Source of the DNA: Prevotellaceae bacterium
Lineage (GTDB): Bacteria > Bacteroidota > Bacteroidia > Bacteroidales > UBA932
Assembly (NCBI GenBank): GCA_031258755.1
Contig: JAIRMK010000146.1
Location: 1-35,355, forward strand
Direction of reading: 5' to 3'
Length of the DNA: 35,355 bases
The notes beneath the pieces were generated by a model that was not told the DNA's origin, searched no databases, and was given only the letters and a program-made list of their open reading frames with translations. A program made the translations under genes and the position numbers. Of the stretch, positions 21,826-30,593 are shown piece by piece; position 1 is the first letter of the stretch; each line of letters starts with the position of its first letter.

Positions 21826-23142
21826 ATGCAAAGAGTAAAAGGGATAGCGTCATCGTTACAGTTCAATGTGAACAGGGTATTCAGGCCGGTGTTCGGAACT
21901 GCCAAGCCGATAATTGACATTGTCGGCGGGCGCGGTCGTGGGGGCTCATACTTTGGCACGGACTACTTCCTGATGCTGATGCTATCGGAGCAACACTTCA
22001 GGGGTTGCTTCCTTCGGCAGGCGTTCAATGACATTCGGGACAGTCTGTTCAGGGACTTCAAGGACAGGCTTGAGGAGCATGAGCTACCGCTCTCGCACTT
22101 CCACATCAATGAGAGTGAGATGCGGATACGGCACGTACCGACAGGCAACACCATCATCAGCAAGGGTTTTGTGACCAGTTCCAACCGGACGGCCAAATTA
22201 AAGTCGTTGGCCGGGATTACCCACGTGCTAATTGAGGAGGCCAACGAGATAAGCGAAGAACAGTTTGACCAGCTGCTGTTGAGCCTTCGGACGGTTAAGA
22301 CAGACCGGATACAGGCGCTCAGGATATTCAACCCGCCGAGCAAGAAGCATTGGATTTGGCGGGATTATAACCTTACCGAAAGCGATGTAAAAGGCTACTA
22401 TACCTATATACCAAAGACGGACAGCCCGGTAGAAATGATATTTTCCACGTATCAAAACAATACCAAGAACCTCAATGCCGAATATATTTCACATCTGGAA
22501 AGGATGCAGTCCCGCCCGGAGCAATACAATACGATTGTTCGCGGGTTGATTTCAGAGGGTAATATCGGGCGGATATACACCCATTTCAAACCGTGCAGCG
22601 TGGAAGAATTTAACGCTATTGATTCACGGACGGTGTATGCCATCGACTTTGGTTATAGTGAAGACCCGACGGCGTTGGTAGCTATCAAATGGAAGGATAA
22701 CCGGCTGTTTGTCCACGAACTCATATATCAGCCGGGACTGGATGACTTAGCTATTGCTAAACGGTTTATCGACTTTGGAGTTACCTACAAGGATTTAATC
22801 ATTGCCGATTATGGTAACGGCGGTGATGTGCGTATTCACAACCTGCGTTCCGGCGGCTCCGGCGCTTGGAGCAATATTCCCGGATACCCCGACCTGCGGA
22901 AAGGGTTTAGCGTGTACTATGCCGAGAAGGGCGCCGGGTCGATTGCCGGCGGTATTAACCTTGTCAAATCGTATGAGGTTTACATGACCGAAGCGAGTAG
23001 GAACGGATGGAACGAAGTACAGGAGTACTGTTGGGCGGTAGGCCGCGATAAGGATATATTGGACGTTCCGGTGGATAAATATAATCACATCATGGACAGC
23101 ATACGGTACTTTACTACCTACCGGGCCGCACATGGAATTTAA
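21826..23142 (+). CDS. Terminase large subunit (PBSX/Terminase_3 type)
   Basis: 438 residues. ATPase domain with an atypical Walker A GGRGRGGS (residues 34-41), where the usual GKS/T lysine is replaced by Gly, and a Walker B VLIEEAN with Glu-Glu in place of Asp-Glu. The coupling motif region (RIFNPPSKKHW) follows. The C-terminal RNase H-like nuclease has YAIDFGYSEDPTAL, IIADYGNGGD and a late YNHIMDSIRY Asp. It cuts and pumps phage DNA into the prohead. The 5' gene is the small subunit and the portal follows after 11 nt. Confidence 0.9.
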   Translation: MQRVKGIASSLQFNVNRVFRPVFGTAKPIIDIVGGRGRGGSYFGTDYFLMLMLSEQHFRGCFLRQAFNDIRDSLFRDFKDRLEEHELPLSHFHINESEMRIRHVPTGNTIISKGFVTSSNRTAKLKSLAGITHVLIEEANEISEEQFDQLLLSLRTVKTDRIQALRIFNPPSKKHWIWRDYNLTESDVKGYYTYIPKTDSPVEMIFSTYQNNTKNLNAEYISHLERMQSRPEQYNTIVRGLISEGNIGRIYTHFKPCSVEEFNAIDSRTVYAIDFGYSEDPTALVAIKWKDNRLFVHELIYQPGLDDLAIAKRFIDFGVTYKDLIIADYGNGGDVRIHNLRSGGSGAWSNIPGYPDLRKGFSVYYAEKGAGSIAGGINLVKSYEVYMTEASRNGWNEVQEYCWAVGRDKDILDVPVDKYNHIMDSIRYFTTYRAAHGI

Positions 23143-23153
23143 CACGATGAAAT

Positions 23154-24566
23154 ATGGGATTTATTCGTAACATAGCAATAAAAGGACTGACAAGAATGGC
23201 AGGTAAAAGCCTCGGTAGCGGGGTTGGTAATTTTTTCATGCCATTTGGTTCGTTCTCGCTGGGTAGTAAGAGCAGTAAGAAAATCTACGAGGAAGCGGCC
23301 GTATTATCGACCGTGATTAACAAGCGGGCGCAATGTTTCGGTAATGCTATTGTGTACGTGAAGGACAAACAGGAAAACGAGCCGGACACGTCGCAGGCAA
23401 AGCGGTTGCGTGACCTGCTGAACAGTCCTAACCAATTTATGAGTTGGGAACAGATGTACCGGGCGACGGAAGCCTACCGGATGCTCTACGGCCATTGTGT
23501 ATGGTTGAAGTTATCAGCTTTTGAAAACGATATGCCGACGGCCCTGTATATCATAAACCCGGAACATATACAGATAGATATTGACAAAAATAATCCGTTT
23601 ATCGGCCGGGAAGCGGTGAAGAAAATACGAATAGGCGGTAAAGACACAGGATTAACCATTGACGACCTGATTATATTTAATGACATAAAAGTGGGATTTA
23701 CCGGTAACGCATTATTGGCGCAATCCCGAATGACCGCCTTATCGAATGAGAGTAAGCTGTTACAGGTCATTGCTGATGCCGAACTGTCTATTATACGCAA
23801 TCGCGGGGCGTTGGGTATATTGGCAAAAGACGGCCGCGACACTTCAACTGTCGGCGTATATGAAGAAAGCGTAGATAAGATACAGGAGCAGTATAAAAGG
23901 TACGGTATTTCATCGGAGCAGTGGAATATTATTATCACGTCGGCGGCGCTGAAATGGTATTCTATTACGCAGCCCTTGAAAGATTTGATGTTGCCCGAAT
24001 TTGAAGAACAGACGGCAAAGAAAATCTGTGGAGTTTTCGACGTGCCGTTTGAACTGTTGCCACTTTCCGGCCAGTCCACGTATGCCAACCGGAAAGAAGC
24101 GCTGCGGGAACTGTATCAGAATTATGTTATACCGTCGTCCAATGGCGATGCACGAGTGTTGACCGACGCCCTTTGCAAGGGTACAGGGCTAACCATCACG
24201 ATGGATTACTCCGATATGTACATATTCCAAGAGGACATGAAGCAGAAGGCCGATAGTGCTAACGTAGCCATTGCTGCTTTTAATGCGGCACAGGCAGCGG
24301 GCAATATCACCCGCGAAGAGTGGCGGGCGCTGGTTGCGGAGTATGTCAACATCGACCCGGCGGCGGCCATGCTGGAACAAAAGGTAATGCTTGCGCAACA
24401 GTTAGGCGTTAGTGGTTTACAGTCGCTTATGGCGTTGGTGGCAGATGTCAATTTAACCCCCAATCAAAAGAGGGCATTACTCGTTAGCGTATTCGACCGG
24501 ACGCCGGAAGAAGCGCTTGAAATGATACCGGAAGTTGAAACAATAAATAAGACAGGAAATGTTTAA
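23154..24566 (+). CDS. Phage portal protein (HK97 type)
   Basis: 470 residues. After a short basic N-terminus come the portal core phrases YEEAAVLSTVINKRAQCFGNAIVYVKDK, LLNSPNQFMSWEQMYRATEAYRMLYGHCVWLK, YIINPEHIQI and, in the C-terminal part, ICGVFDVPFELLPLSGQSTYANRKEALRELYQNYVIPS. The latter is the conserved stem and clip region of this family. The protein forms the dodecameric DNA gate at one capsid vertex. It overlaps the protease start by 8 nt. Confidence 0.9.
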   Translation: MGFIRNIAIKGLTRMAGKSLGSGVGNFFMPFGSFSLGSKSSKKIYEEAAVLSTVINKRAQCFGNAIVYVKDKQENEPDTSQAKRLRDLLNSPNQFMSWEQMYRATEAYRMLYGHCVWLKLSAFENDMPTALYIINPEHIQIDIDKNNPFIGREAVKKIRIGGKDTGLTIDDLIIFNDIKVGFTGNALLAQSRMTALSNESKLLQVIADAELSIIRNRGALGILAKDGRDTSTVGVYEESVDKIQEQYKRYGISSEQWNIIITSAALKWYSITQPLKDLMLPEFEEQTAKKICGVFDVPFELLPLSGQSTYANRKEALRELYQNYVIPSSNGDARVLTDALCKGTGLTITMDYSDMYIFQEDMKQKADSANVAIAAFNAAQAAGNITREEWRALVAEYVNIDPAAAMLEQKVMLAQQLGVSGLQSLMALVADVNLTPNQKRALLVSVFDRTPEEALEMIPEVETINKTGNV

Positions 24567-25299
24567 GAAAGAGCATAATAAACCGGCAAGGCAATTGAAC
24601 GCATTGCGTTACAAGAGTGTAAAGGTAGATGCACCGGCCATTGACGAGCAGAGCATGGTTGTTTCGGGCTATCTCGCATCGTTCGACACGGTGGATGAAA
24701 TGGGCGACCGCCTGCACAAAGGTTGTTTTGCCAAGTCTATCAAAGAGCACGGGCCGCAAAGTGACAGCCCGCGCAAAATACTGTTGTGCTATCAGCATTA
24801 CATGGACAAGCCGATAGGTCAGTTTACCGAGTTGAAAGAAGATGACAAGGGGCTGTATTTTGAGGCAAAACTCGACGATATACCGCTCGTTCGCGACACG
24901 GTGATACCGCAATACAAGTCCGGTACACTCAATCAGCATTCTATCGGTTATTGTTACGTCAAGATAGATTGGACAGGAGAAGGGCAAATGAATGAGATAT
25001 GCGAGGTGTACGAGGTGGAGCTATACGAGGGCTCGGTGGTCACCGCCGGGTGCAACGAGAACACGCCGTTTCTGGGCTTCAAAAACCTGACGTCCGCACA
25101 GGTGGAGCAGGCCTATAAGGAACTTGACAAAATCGCTGTTAAATTAAGCAAATTCGACAGAATTAAAATAAAGCAACTATTCGATTCACTTATTACGAAA
25201 GCCGAAGACACTCCGCCGGAGCCGTCCACGCCGAAGGGTAAGCCGGACAATACGCGCAAGTCAATCAATCAATTATTTATTAAAAACGTTAAAAAATGA
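24559..25299 (+). CDS. HK97-family prohead protease
   Basis: 246 residues. Core features: VVSGYLASFDTVDEMGDRLHKGCFAKSI, the catalytic His80 in CYQHYMDKPIG, and Ser128 in LNQHSIGY, both in the order of herpesvirus-type assembly proteases, then LYEGSVVTAGCNENTPFLG. It cleaves the capsid protein's N-terminal part during maturation. Residues 209-227 are a Pro-rich linker; the last 19 residues (from KPDNTRKSINQLF) match the C-terminus of the NDT/TIR-like protein encoded at 10590-11255, which is unusual. It overlaps the capsid gene as ATGA. Confidence 0.9.
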   Translation: MFKKEHNKPARQLNALRYKSVKVDAPAIDEQSMVVSGYLASFDTVDEMGDRLHKGCFAKSIKEHGPQSDSPRKILLCYQHYMDKPIGQFTELKEDDKGLYFEAKLDDIPLVRDTVIPQYKSGTLNQHSIGYCYVKIDWTGEGQMNEICEVYEVELYEGSVVTAGCNENTPFLGFKNLTSAQVEQAYKELDKIAVKLSKFDRIKIKQLFDSLITKAEDTPPEPSTPKGKPDNTRKSINQLFIKNVKK

Positions 25300-26807
25300 A
25301 AGGATTAAGAACGCTGTATAAAGACAGCAAGAAAAACAGCCTTTACGGAATGAAGGCGAAACGACAGTTTCACATCCTGCTTATGGCCTTTGCGCTGTTC
25401 ATCGGGATGGGTGCGCTCTGCTACGCGGCAGATACGGTTATCGGTAAAACAACCGGTATTGTGATGATGGCTACCGCTCCGGCGGCGGTGCTGAAAAAGT
25501 CCAACAAAGAAATTATTGCGGACAAAAAAGCGAAATTGCAAAAGAACTTTGCCAATGTAATGAAGTCACTCGATGAGAACGGACAGGCGATGCTCGAAGC
25601 CATTATTGCGGAAATAGATGAACTCTACACGCTGGTCAATGATGAGGGGTTGCCCGATATTATAGAGGCGTTACAAACGAAGCTCACAGAGCTGGAAGGC
25701 AAGTTGCCGAAAGATGAAGAAGCGGCCGCCGCTGAGGAGGAATTAAAGAAGCTCAAACAGGCTGTTGCCGATTTGAAATTAGGGAAATTCGGCAATGCTC
25801 AAAAATCGTTCAAAGAACAGTTTAAAGACTTCCTTGGTTCGGCAGAGTTTAAGGACGCGGTGAAGTCAAAGAAAGAGCAGGTATTTACCATCAAAGCGGT
25901 TGCCACGATAACCACGGCGAATGCCTCAGCCAGCGCTCCGCATGCGTTGTCGTTTGAAATTGTTCCGGGCATACAGGAAAAGCCATTTGAGGACAATGTG
26001 GTATTGGCGGCGTTGTCGAAAGGTGGTACGAGCTCGGCCACGATTATTTGGATAAACCGCAAAGATAAGGACGGTGGCGCGGCGTTTATCTCGGAAGGCG
26101 GGTTGAAACCGCTCAAAGACTGGACGTATGAAGAAGAAAACAGCAAGGCGAAGAAAGTTGCAGTAAGCACGAAGGTATCGACAGAAATGCTGAATGATTT
26201 TGAGTTCATGGAAAGTGAAATCCGCATGTTGCTTGAGCGCGACCTGCTCAAAGTCGTAGATGAAAAATTATTGAGCGGCGCCGGTGGGGTAGAGCCTGAC
26301 GGTATTCTGAGCGGCGCAGCTGCTTATGTGGGTACAGGATTAGACGAAACCATTACACGCCCCACCAACGCCGACGCTATCCGTGCCGGTATGCTGCAAA
26401 TGCGCCTGTTGAACTACAAGCCCGATGTGGTGTTTATGAACCCCACTGACACGGCTGCTTTGGATTTGCTCAAGACTGCCGATGGTCATTACATCAAAGT
26501 AGAGATAGACGCGATTATGCAGCACATCAAGGTAATTGAAACAACCGAAGTAACGGCCGGCAGCTTCCTGTTGATGGACACCCAAAAATGGACGGTAAAA
26601 ATCCTTGAAGATTTAGAAGTGAAGTTTGGCTGGGAAAACGACGACTTCCGCAAAAACCTTGTGACGGTGATTGCCGAAATGCGTTTGCATAGCTATCAAT
26701 ATTCGGTGGACGCCGGCGCTGTGCTGTATGACGAATTTGCGACCGTTAAAACGGCATTGGCAGTTCCCGAACCTGAACCGCCCGCAAGTGGCAGTAGCAG
26801 CTCTTAG
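25296..26807 (+). CDS. Major capsid protein (HK97 fold) with hydrophobic N-terminus
   Basis: 503 residues. Residues 19-50 are a signal-peptide-like segment: a basic MKAKRQF start, hydrophobic HILLMAFALFIGMGALCYAAD. Next is a long charged coiled coil (about 68-165) that should act as a scaffold (delta) domain, then the HK97 fold proper from about 190: LSFEIVPGIQEKPFEDNV, ATIIWINRKDKDG, EFMESEIRMLLERDLLKVVDEKLLSG, VVFMNPTD, TVIAEMRLHSYQYSV. A membrane-like N-terminus is uncommon in capsid proteins and would presumably be removed with the scaffold domain by the upstream protease. Confidence 0.88.
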   Translation: MKGLRTLYKDSKKNSLYGMKAKRQFHILLMAFALFIGMGALCYAADTVIGKTTGIVMMATAPAAVLKKSNKEIIADKKAKLQKNFANVMKSLDENGQAMLEAIIAEIDELYTLVNDEGLPDIIEALQTKLTELEGKLPKDEEAAAAEEELKKLKQAVADLKLGKFGNAQKSFKEQFKDFLGSAEFKDAVKSKKEQVFTIKAVATITTANASASAPHALSFEIVPGIQEKPFEDNVVLAALSKGGTSSATIIWINRKDKDGGAAFISEGGLKPLKDWTYEEENSKAKKVAVSTKVSTEMLNDFEFMESEIRMLLERDLLKVVDEKLLSGAGGVEPDGILSGAAAYVGTGLDETITRPTNADAIRAGMLQMRLLNYKPDVVFMNPTDTAALDLLKTADGHYIKVEIDAIMQHIKVIETTEVTAGSFLLMDTQKWTVKILEDLEVKFGWENDDFRKNLVTVIAEMRLHSYQYSVDAGAVLYDEFATVKTALAVPEPEPPASGSSSS

Positions 26808-26842
26808 TAGCGTAATTGTGTAACTATTAAAAAAATAAAAAA

Positions 26843-26992
26843 ATGTCAACAGAAAAGAAAATCAAACTGAACGAGCGGGTCGAGGTGGTAGGTACCGGCA
26901 AAGTATCCACCTTCCCGAAGGGTAAAAAATTCAGTGTACACACCGAATTGGCGGAAAAGCTTGTTAAATCGGGTAAAGCCACCAAGAAATGA
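26843..26992 (+). CDS. Small basic protein between capsid and connector
   Basis: 49 residues, ATG 26843; stop overlaps the next ATG as ATGA. Basic, with beta-prone RVEVVGTGKVSTFPKGKKFSV and a helix at the end (ELAEKLVKSGKA). Similar short genes after the capsid gene are common in related phages; a head-associated role is likely, but it is not a family I can name. Confidence 0.6.
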   Translation: MSTEKKIKLNERVEVVGTGKVSTFPKGKKFSVHTELAEKLVKSGKATKK

Positions 26993-27456
26993 CTATCACG
27001 CCGGATATATTCGAGGTCGGCCTGAAAATCGGGCAAGTGGAACACTCCGACGTGGCGGCACGGGTGCAGTGGTTTATCAATGAATATGAGCCAAAGTACT
27101 TGAGAAAGCTACTGGGGAAAGAGCTTGCCCGGTTGTTTCGGGAAGAATACGCAAAAGAAATCCACGACGAAAAGTGGGACGCGCTGGCTGCTAATGTGAA
27201 AAACATGGTAGCCCGCTACGTTTATTTTTACTATCACATCAAAAACGAAACGGTAACAACCGGGGTTGGAGAGGCGATAATGAAGACAGAAAACGCTGAG
27301 CGTACAACGATTGCCTACAAGGCTGTTTCGGCGTGGAATGAGATGGTAGAAATGAACCTTGAATTTTGCCAAAGTATAGACAGGGACGTTTACCCTGAAT
27401 ATTCCGGCTACGTAATTAGCGATATTTACACCTTCAAAAACACGTTTGGGATATGA
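26989..27456 (+). CDS. Head-tail connector (DUF6712-like)
   Basis: 155 residues, all helical. Opening ITPDIFEVGLKIGQVEHSDVAARVQWFINEYEPKYLRKLLG, then a YVYFYYHIKNETVTTGVGEA phrase and a final helix with YPEYSGY. This order and content match the head-tail connector proteins (DUF6712) of Bacteroidetes phages. It joins the portal ring to the tail. It overlaps its neighbours by 4 nt at both ends. Confidence 0.75.
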   Translation: MTITPDIFEVGLKIGQVEHSDVAARVQWFINEYEPKYLRKLLGKELARLFREEYAKEIHDEKWDALAANVKNMVARYVYFYYHIKNETVTTGVGEAIMKTENAERTTIAYKAVSAWNEMVEMNLEFCQSIDRDVYPEYSGYVISDIYTFKNTFGI

Positions 27457-27989
27457 TTAATGTCGTCGATGTTATAGGTAGGATTGTAGGTAAAACCTCT
27501 AATACTGTTGAAAAACAGATAGGGAAAAGGGTGTTTTACCAGTACGGCAATATCATTGAACTCGATGAAATATTACAGTCATATTCCAACTCTACGAAAG
27601 AATTTCGCGAGCAGAAGTATCCGGCAGTATTTCTGCTCACGGACTTCCGGGAGAGGCGTAACAGTAACCCCGATTATGAAACAGAAGCGTTTTTGCAACT
27701 GTTAATTGTAGAGAGTAGCGTGAAGGATTATCGAACTGCCGACAGGTATGAAAAGGTTTTCAATACCGTTTTACACCCGATATATGAAGCGTTTATTAAG
27801 CAATTAGAAAAAGACAGCCAAATACTTAAGCAGAAATATGGCCTTATTCCGCACGATTTCATCAACCGTTCCCTGATTTCGGGCTTTCAGTTGAAAACAC
27901 AGTCGGGAGCCACAAGAAACCTTCTTTCTGATTTCGTGGATGCTGTCGAAATAAACAATTTAAATTTAATAATTTTAAAAACTTGTTGA
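27453..27989 (+). CDS. Neck or tail-completion protein (probable)
   Basis: 178 residues, alpha-beta, no family I can name. Phrases: FLLTDFRERRNSNPDYETEAFLQLLIVESSVKDYRTADRYEKVFNTVLHPIYEAFIKQL, resembling tail-terminator folds of other siphophages in that a central mixed sheet is followed by a long helix. It overlaps the connector gene by 4 nt and the tail tube gene starts 1 nt after its stop. A neck or tail-completion role is inferred from position. Confidence 0.55.
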   Translation: MINVVDVIGRIVGKTSNTVEKQIGKRVFYQYGNIIELDEILQSYSNSTKEFREQKYPAVFLLTDFRERRNSNPDYETEAFLQLLIVESSVKDYRTADRYEKVFNTVLHPIYEAFIKQLEKDSQILKQKYGLIPHDFINRSLISGFQLKTQSGATRNLLSDFVDAVEINNLNLIILKTC

Positions 27990-27990
27990 T

Positions 27991-28896
27991 ATGAGCAACT
28001 ATTGTTCAAGCTCCGGTGGAAATACCGGAAGACCGGCGTGTGATTTAAGCGCCATTATTACGGTGGGCATAATACTCACGCCGAAAAACGCGGTGATTGC
28101 CGCGGGAACGGAAAACCTGTTGGACTTCTTTAAATCAAAGTTTAAAGAAGACGTCAAGGCAAACCGTTGGTACCCTATTGTCGATAAGAGTTGGACGGTA
28201 ACTAATAATTCAGAGGAGCCGGTTGTCGGTACTTTGGGTTCCGGTTACTCTGAAAAGCTTAGAGACGGTAACGCTATTTACAAATATGACCTTGCATTTG
28301 GCTTGTGTAAAAGCAAGACGATTGGCCAATTCGACGGCTGGCGGGGTGGTGTATTTCTTGTTTCAAATGATGGAAGGATTGTCGGGCGCCGGCAGGAAGA
28401 TGGAAGTCTGGCCGCGTTTCTTCCAACGTCTTTGTACACAACTGCCAATCCGCTCGGTGACGGCCAAAACATCTCGGTTATTTCCCTGACCGCGAATTTC
28501 GGAAACCTTAAACTGTTTTCTGAAATTTTGGAAGTTTCCGAAAAGATAGAAGGCTTTGACGTTGATGAACTGAATGGCATTATTGACGTGAAACTTTCTG
28601 TTCTCGGAACGGCTTCGTCGTCGGTAGATTTATTGTTGAAAACCAAATACGATGGCATAAACCTGTTCGATGTGTACAGTAACAAGCTGGACAAAGCCGC
28701 AGCGTGGAAGGTTGTAAATAAAGCCACCGGTGAATTGGCTACCCCGACCACGGTAAGCGCACGGGCCGACACAAAGGCTATCCGTATCGCCTTAGCTGCC
28801 GGAACGTATGTGATTTCACTCGACAGTGTTTCGGCGCTGGAAGCTGCCGGGCTGTTGGGCTATGAAAGCAATGAAGTTACCGTTGTAATTGCGTAA
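27991..28896 (+). CDS. Major tail tube protein (probable)
   Basis: 301 residues. The Cys- and Gly-rich start (SNYCSSSGGNTGRPACDLS) is followed by a beta-rich body and a C-terminal segment with repeated beta strands (VSARADTKAIRIALAAGTYVISLD) that may be an added Ig-like domain. Position just before the chaperone and tape measure genes points to the tube subunit. An apparent Gly/Ser N-terminal extension is seen in other tube proteins of this group; I have no stronger evidence. Confidence 0.6.
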   Translation: MSNYCSSSGGNTGRPACDLSAIITVGIILTPKNAVIAAGTENLLDFFKSKFKEDVKANRWYPIVDKSWTVTNNSEEPVVGTLGSGYSEKLRDGNAIYKYDLAFGLCKSKTIGQFDGWRGGVFLVSNDGRIVGRRQEDGSLAAFLPTSLYTTANPLGDGQNISVISLTANFGNLKLFSEILEVSEKIEGFDVDELNGIIDVKLSVLGTASSSVDLLLKTKYDGINLFDVYSNKLDKAAAWKVVNKATGELATPTTVSARADTKAIRIALAAGTYVISLDSVSALEAAGLLGYESNEVTVVIA

Positions 28897-28900
28897 GGCC

Positions 28901-29134
28901 ATGTATATCAATGACGTTGATTATGATGAGAAATGGGCAAGGTCGGTAAGCGAACAGGAGTTTGTGAGCCGGCTGACGCCTGTTCTCTGGCCGGAACTGC
29001 CGGAGCTCATTAGAAAGGAGAAACTGGCGGCTGCCTATGCGTTGATCACGGATAAGAAGGTACTGCCGGCGAAAGCGAAACAGATGGCCGTGCAGCAGCC
29101 CGAAGAAACGAAAGTAAAAAAAGGGGCTGAATAA
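28901..29134 (+). CDS. Small tail-region protein
   Basis: 77 residues from ATG 28901; a TTG at 28889 would overlap the tube gene. Helical: WARSVSEQEFVSRLTPVLWPELPELIRKEKLAAAYALITDKK, then a flexible basic tail. No known family. Its stop is inside the loop of a terminator, so it ends the head-connector-tube operon. Confidence 0.55.
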   Translation: MYINDVDYDEKWARSVSEQEFVSRLTPVLWPELPELIRKEKLAAAYALITDKKVLPAKAKQMAVQQPEETKVKKGAE

Positions 29135-29146
29135 GCCCCTTTTTTT
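29116..29146 (+). terminator. Bidirectional intrinsic terminator in the virion operon
   Basis: GGGGCT (29123-29128) pairs with AGCCCC (29134-29139), extended by A/T pairs to 29116-29146; 7 T residues follow. The loop holds the stop codon of the 77-residue gene. Because rightward genes continue after it, some read-through or a further promoter must exist. Confidence 0.75.
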
Positions 29147-29156
29147 AACTCAAACA

Positions 29157-29642
29157 ATGACACTTGACGACTTCATACACCGATTGCGTACATTTGACGC
29201 TCAGAAGCTTGCTTATAACGTATTGAGCCGGCACGAAGAAGATTTGATATATGCACAACATAACCAGCTGGCAGCGGGCCAGGATTTGAAGGGAGAGTAT
29301 TTGAAACCAACAATTTTAAATGACCCCTATTTCAAAGGTAATAGAAAATGGGCGCAATGGTGGGTAGAAAATAAGGCGCAACCGCCGTCTGATTTTGGTA
29401 CGAAGCCAGATTATATCGCTAATCTTATCTTTTCTACTGGGGAAATCGTGTGGGAAGAAATACGTGTTTTTCCCTTCGGCGGTAAAGATTTACGACTTGG
29501 TGCGGAGTTTGGTATTCAAATGGAAATAGAGAATAAATATGGTGATGTTTTCGGGTTAAATCCACATGGCGTAAAATATATCAGAGAAGGCTTTTTTGAC
29601 CGGGAATTTGTTGATGAGGCACGAAAACACTTTTTTGGATGA
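29157..29642 (+). CDS. Hypothetical tail-region protein
   Basis: 161 residues; unmatched by eye. Opening LDDFIHRLRTFDAQKLAYNVLSRHEEDLIYAQHNQL, then KPTILNDPYFKGNRKWAQWWVENK and a beta-rich end with FPFGGKDLRLGAEFGI. Position after the tube gene and before the chaperone candidate suggests a tail assembly or completion role. Its stop overlaps the next start. Confidence 0.55.
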   Translation: MTLDDFIHRLRTFDAQKLAYNVLSRHEEDLIYAQHNQLAAGQDLKGEYLKPTILNDPYFKGNRKWAQWWVENKAQPPSDFGTKPDYIANLIFSTGEIVWEEIRVFPFGGKDLRLGAEFGIQMEIENKYGDVFGLNPHGVKYIREGFFDREFVDEARKHFFG

Positions 29643-29827
29643 TGGGATGCGGCTGCGGGAAAAATATAGAAAAAGACGCGAAGCGCGAGCGGGTGCTGGA
29701 GTTGGCGAAGCAATACCAGCGGACGCACGGCGGGGTGGTGGTGTTCTACCGGTGTAATGATTACGATTTTACAACGCTTGAAAACTTTGATGAAGATGGA
29801 AAAACAGACATTGAATATATCCTGTAA
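29639..29827 (+). CDS. Small Cys-rich hypothetical protein
   Basis: 62 residues. MMGCGCGKNI start, then a helix (RERVLELAKQYQRTHGG) and a strand pair VVVFYRCNDYDF. Two close Cys residues plus a third suggest metal binding or a disulfide. Its 3' end overlaps the next gene. Unknown role. Confidence 0.45.
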   Translation: MMGCGCGKNIEKDAKRERVLELAKQYQRTHGGVVVFYRCNDYDFTTLENFDEDGKTDIEYIL

Positions 29828-30377
29828 GTGCAGCGAGGTGACGCTGGATGAGTTTATAGACTGCCTCATAAATAGCAACCTGCGGCGGCTGGTGCGTTCC
29901 GGCAGTCCCACCGATACGGAATTGCAGGCGGCGTGGTCGGCATTATATCAGGATTATATGAAACAATGCGCCGGCGAAAAAAACAAATACCTTTTCGCAT
30001 TGTACAAACGGACAGCGGTATTGCAGGCAAGATTAAAGGCCGCCACTACGATTTTAAATGAAGCACTGCCTGACGACGAAAAGATTGAATTTTTGAAACA
30101 GGTAGATTATAGCGGGAACATAGATAGTATTGTTGCGAAAATACAACGCGATACCGTTATACTCTCCGGTGCAATTAATGAACTGAACGCAGCAAAATCA
30201 GGCGGCAGCGAGGACGGAATGACGGAAAGCGATTTTACCCGATGGATAGTATCTGTGAGCAAATTTATGGGCTACCGGATAGACAGGCATGAGGTCACAG
30301 TGTCGGAATTTTTGGAAATGAACCGGGAATGGGAAGAAACGGCTAAGGCGAAAGCGAAATTGAAACAGAAGAATTAG
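29796..30377 (+). CDS. Tail assembly chaperone candidate
   Basis: 193 residues from ATG 29796; an ATG at 29757 would overlap the previous gene further. Start TLNISCKCSEVTLDEFIDCL, a helical middle part, and an end with WIVSVSKFMGYRIDRHEVTVSEFLEMNREWEETAKAKAKL. It sits where siphophages encode the chaperone that loads the tape measure, and the C-terminal EFLEMNREWEE-type motif is consistent. I do not see a slippery frameshift pair as in phage lambda G/GT; only one product is evident. Confidence 0.5.
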   Translation: MEKQTLNISCKCSEVTLDEFIDCLINSNLRRLVRSGSPTDTELQAAWSALYQDYMKQCAGEKNKYLFALYKRTAVLQARLKAATTILNEALPDDEKIEFLKQVDYSGNIDSIVAKIQRDTVILSGAINELNAAKSGGSEDGMTESDFTRWIVSVSKFMGYRIDRHEVTVSEFLEMNREWEETAKAKAKLKQKN

Positions 30378-30556
30378 CGGGCTACTATTTCAACCGGAAT
30401 GCTCATAGGCCTTACATCGGTGGCATGATGTACGATAAAAAACAGAATAGCGGCCAATATTGCAACAAATACAGGTGTAACTATCAGATAAGTAAGGAGA
30501 GTGACGCCGCCCCTGTTTCGAGTTAATTCGTGTTTGATTTTTTTAATTAAGTTCAT
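30374..30556 (-). CDS. Reverse-strand small membrane protein (moron-like)
   Basis: 60 residues on the strand opposite to the late operon. Basic N-terminus MNLIKKIKHELTRNRGG, one transmembrane helix (LLTYLIVTPVFVAILAAILFFIVHH), then a 14-residue polar tail. Its 3' end overlaps the chaperone candidate by 4 nt. It has its own consensus promoter 38 nt upstream, so it can be made in the lysogen while the late genes are silent. That layout suggests a superinfection-exclusion or host-alteration gene; sequence alone does not show the function. Confidence 0.65.
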   Translation of the reverse strand: MNLIKKIKHELTRNRGGVTLLTYLIVTPVFVAILAAILFFIVHHATDVRPMSIPVEIVAR

Positions 30557-30593
30557 AATTAACGAGTTTTTAAATAGTTAATTACTTTATTTA

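Noticed and set aside
29639-30377. Possible programmed frameshift between two tail chaperone frames
   Set aside because: No slippery heptamer seen in the overlap and the second frame has its own well-placed ATG at 29796.
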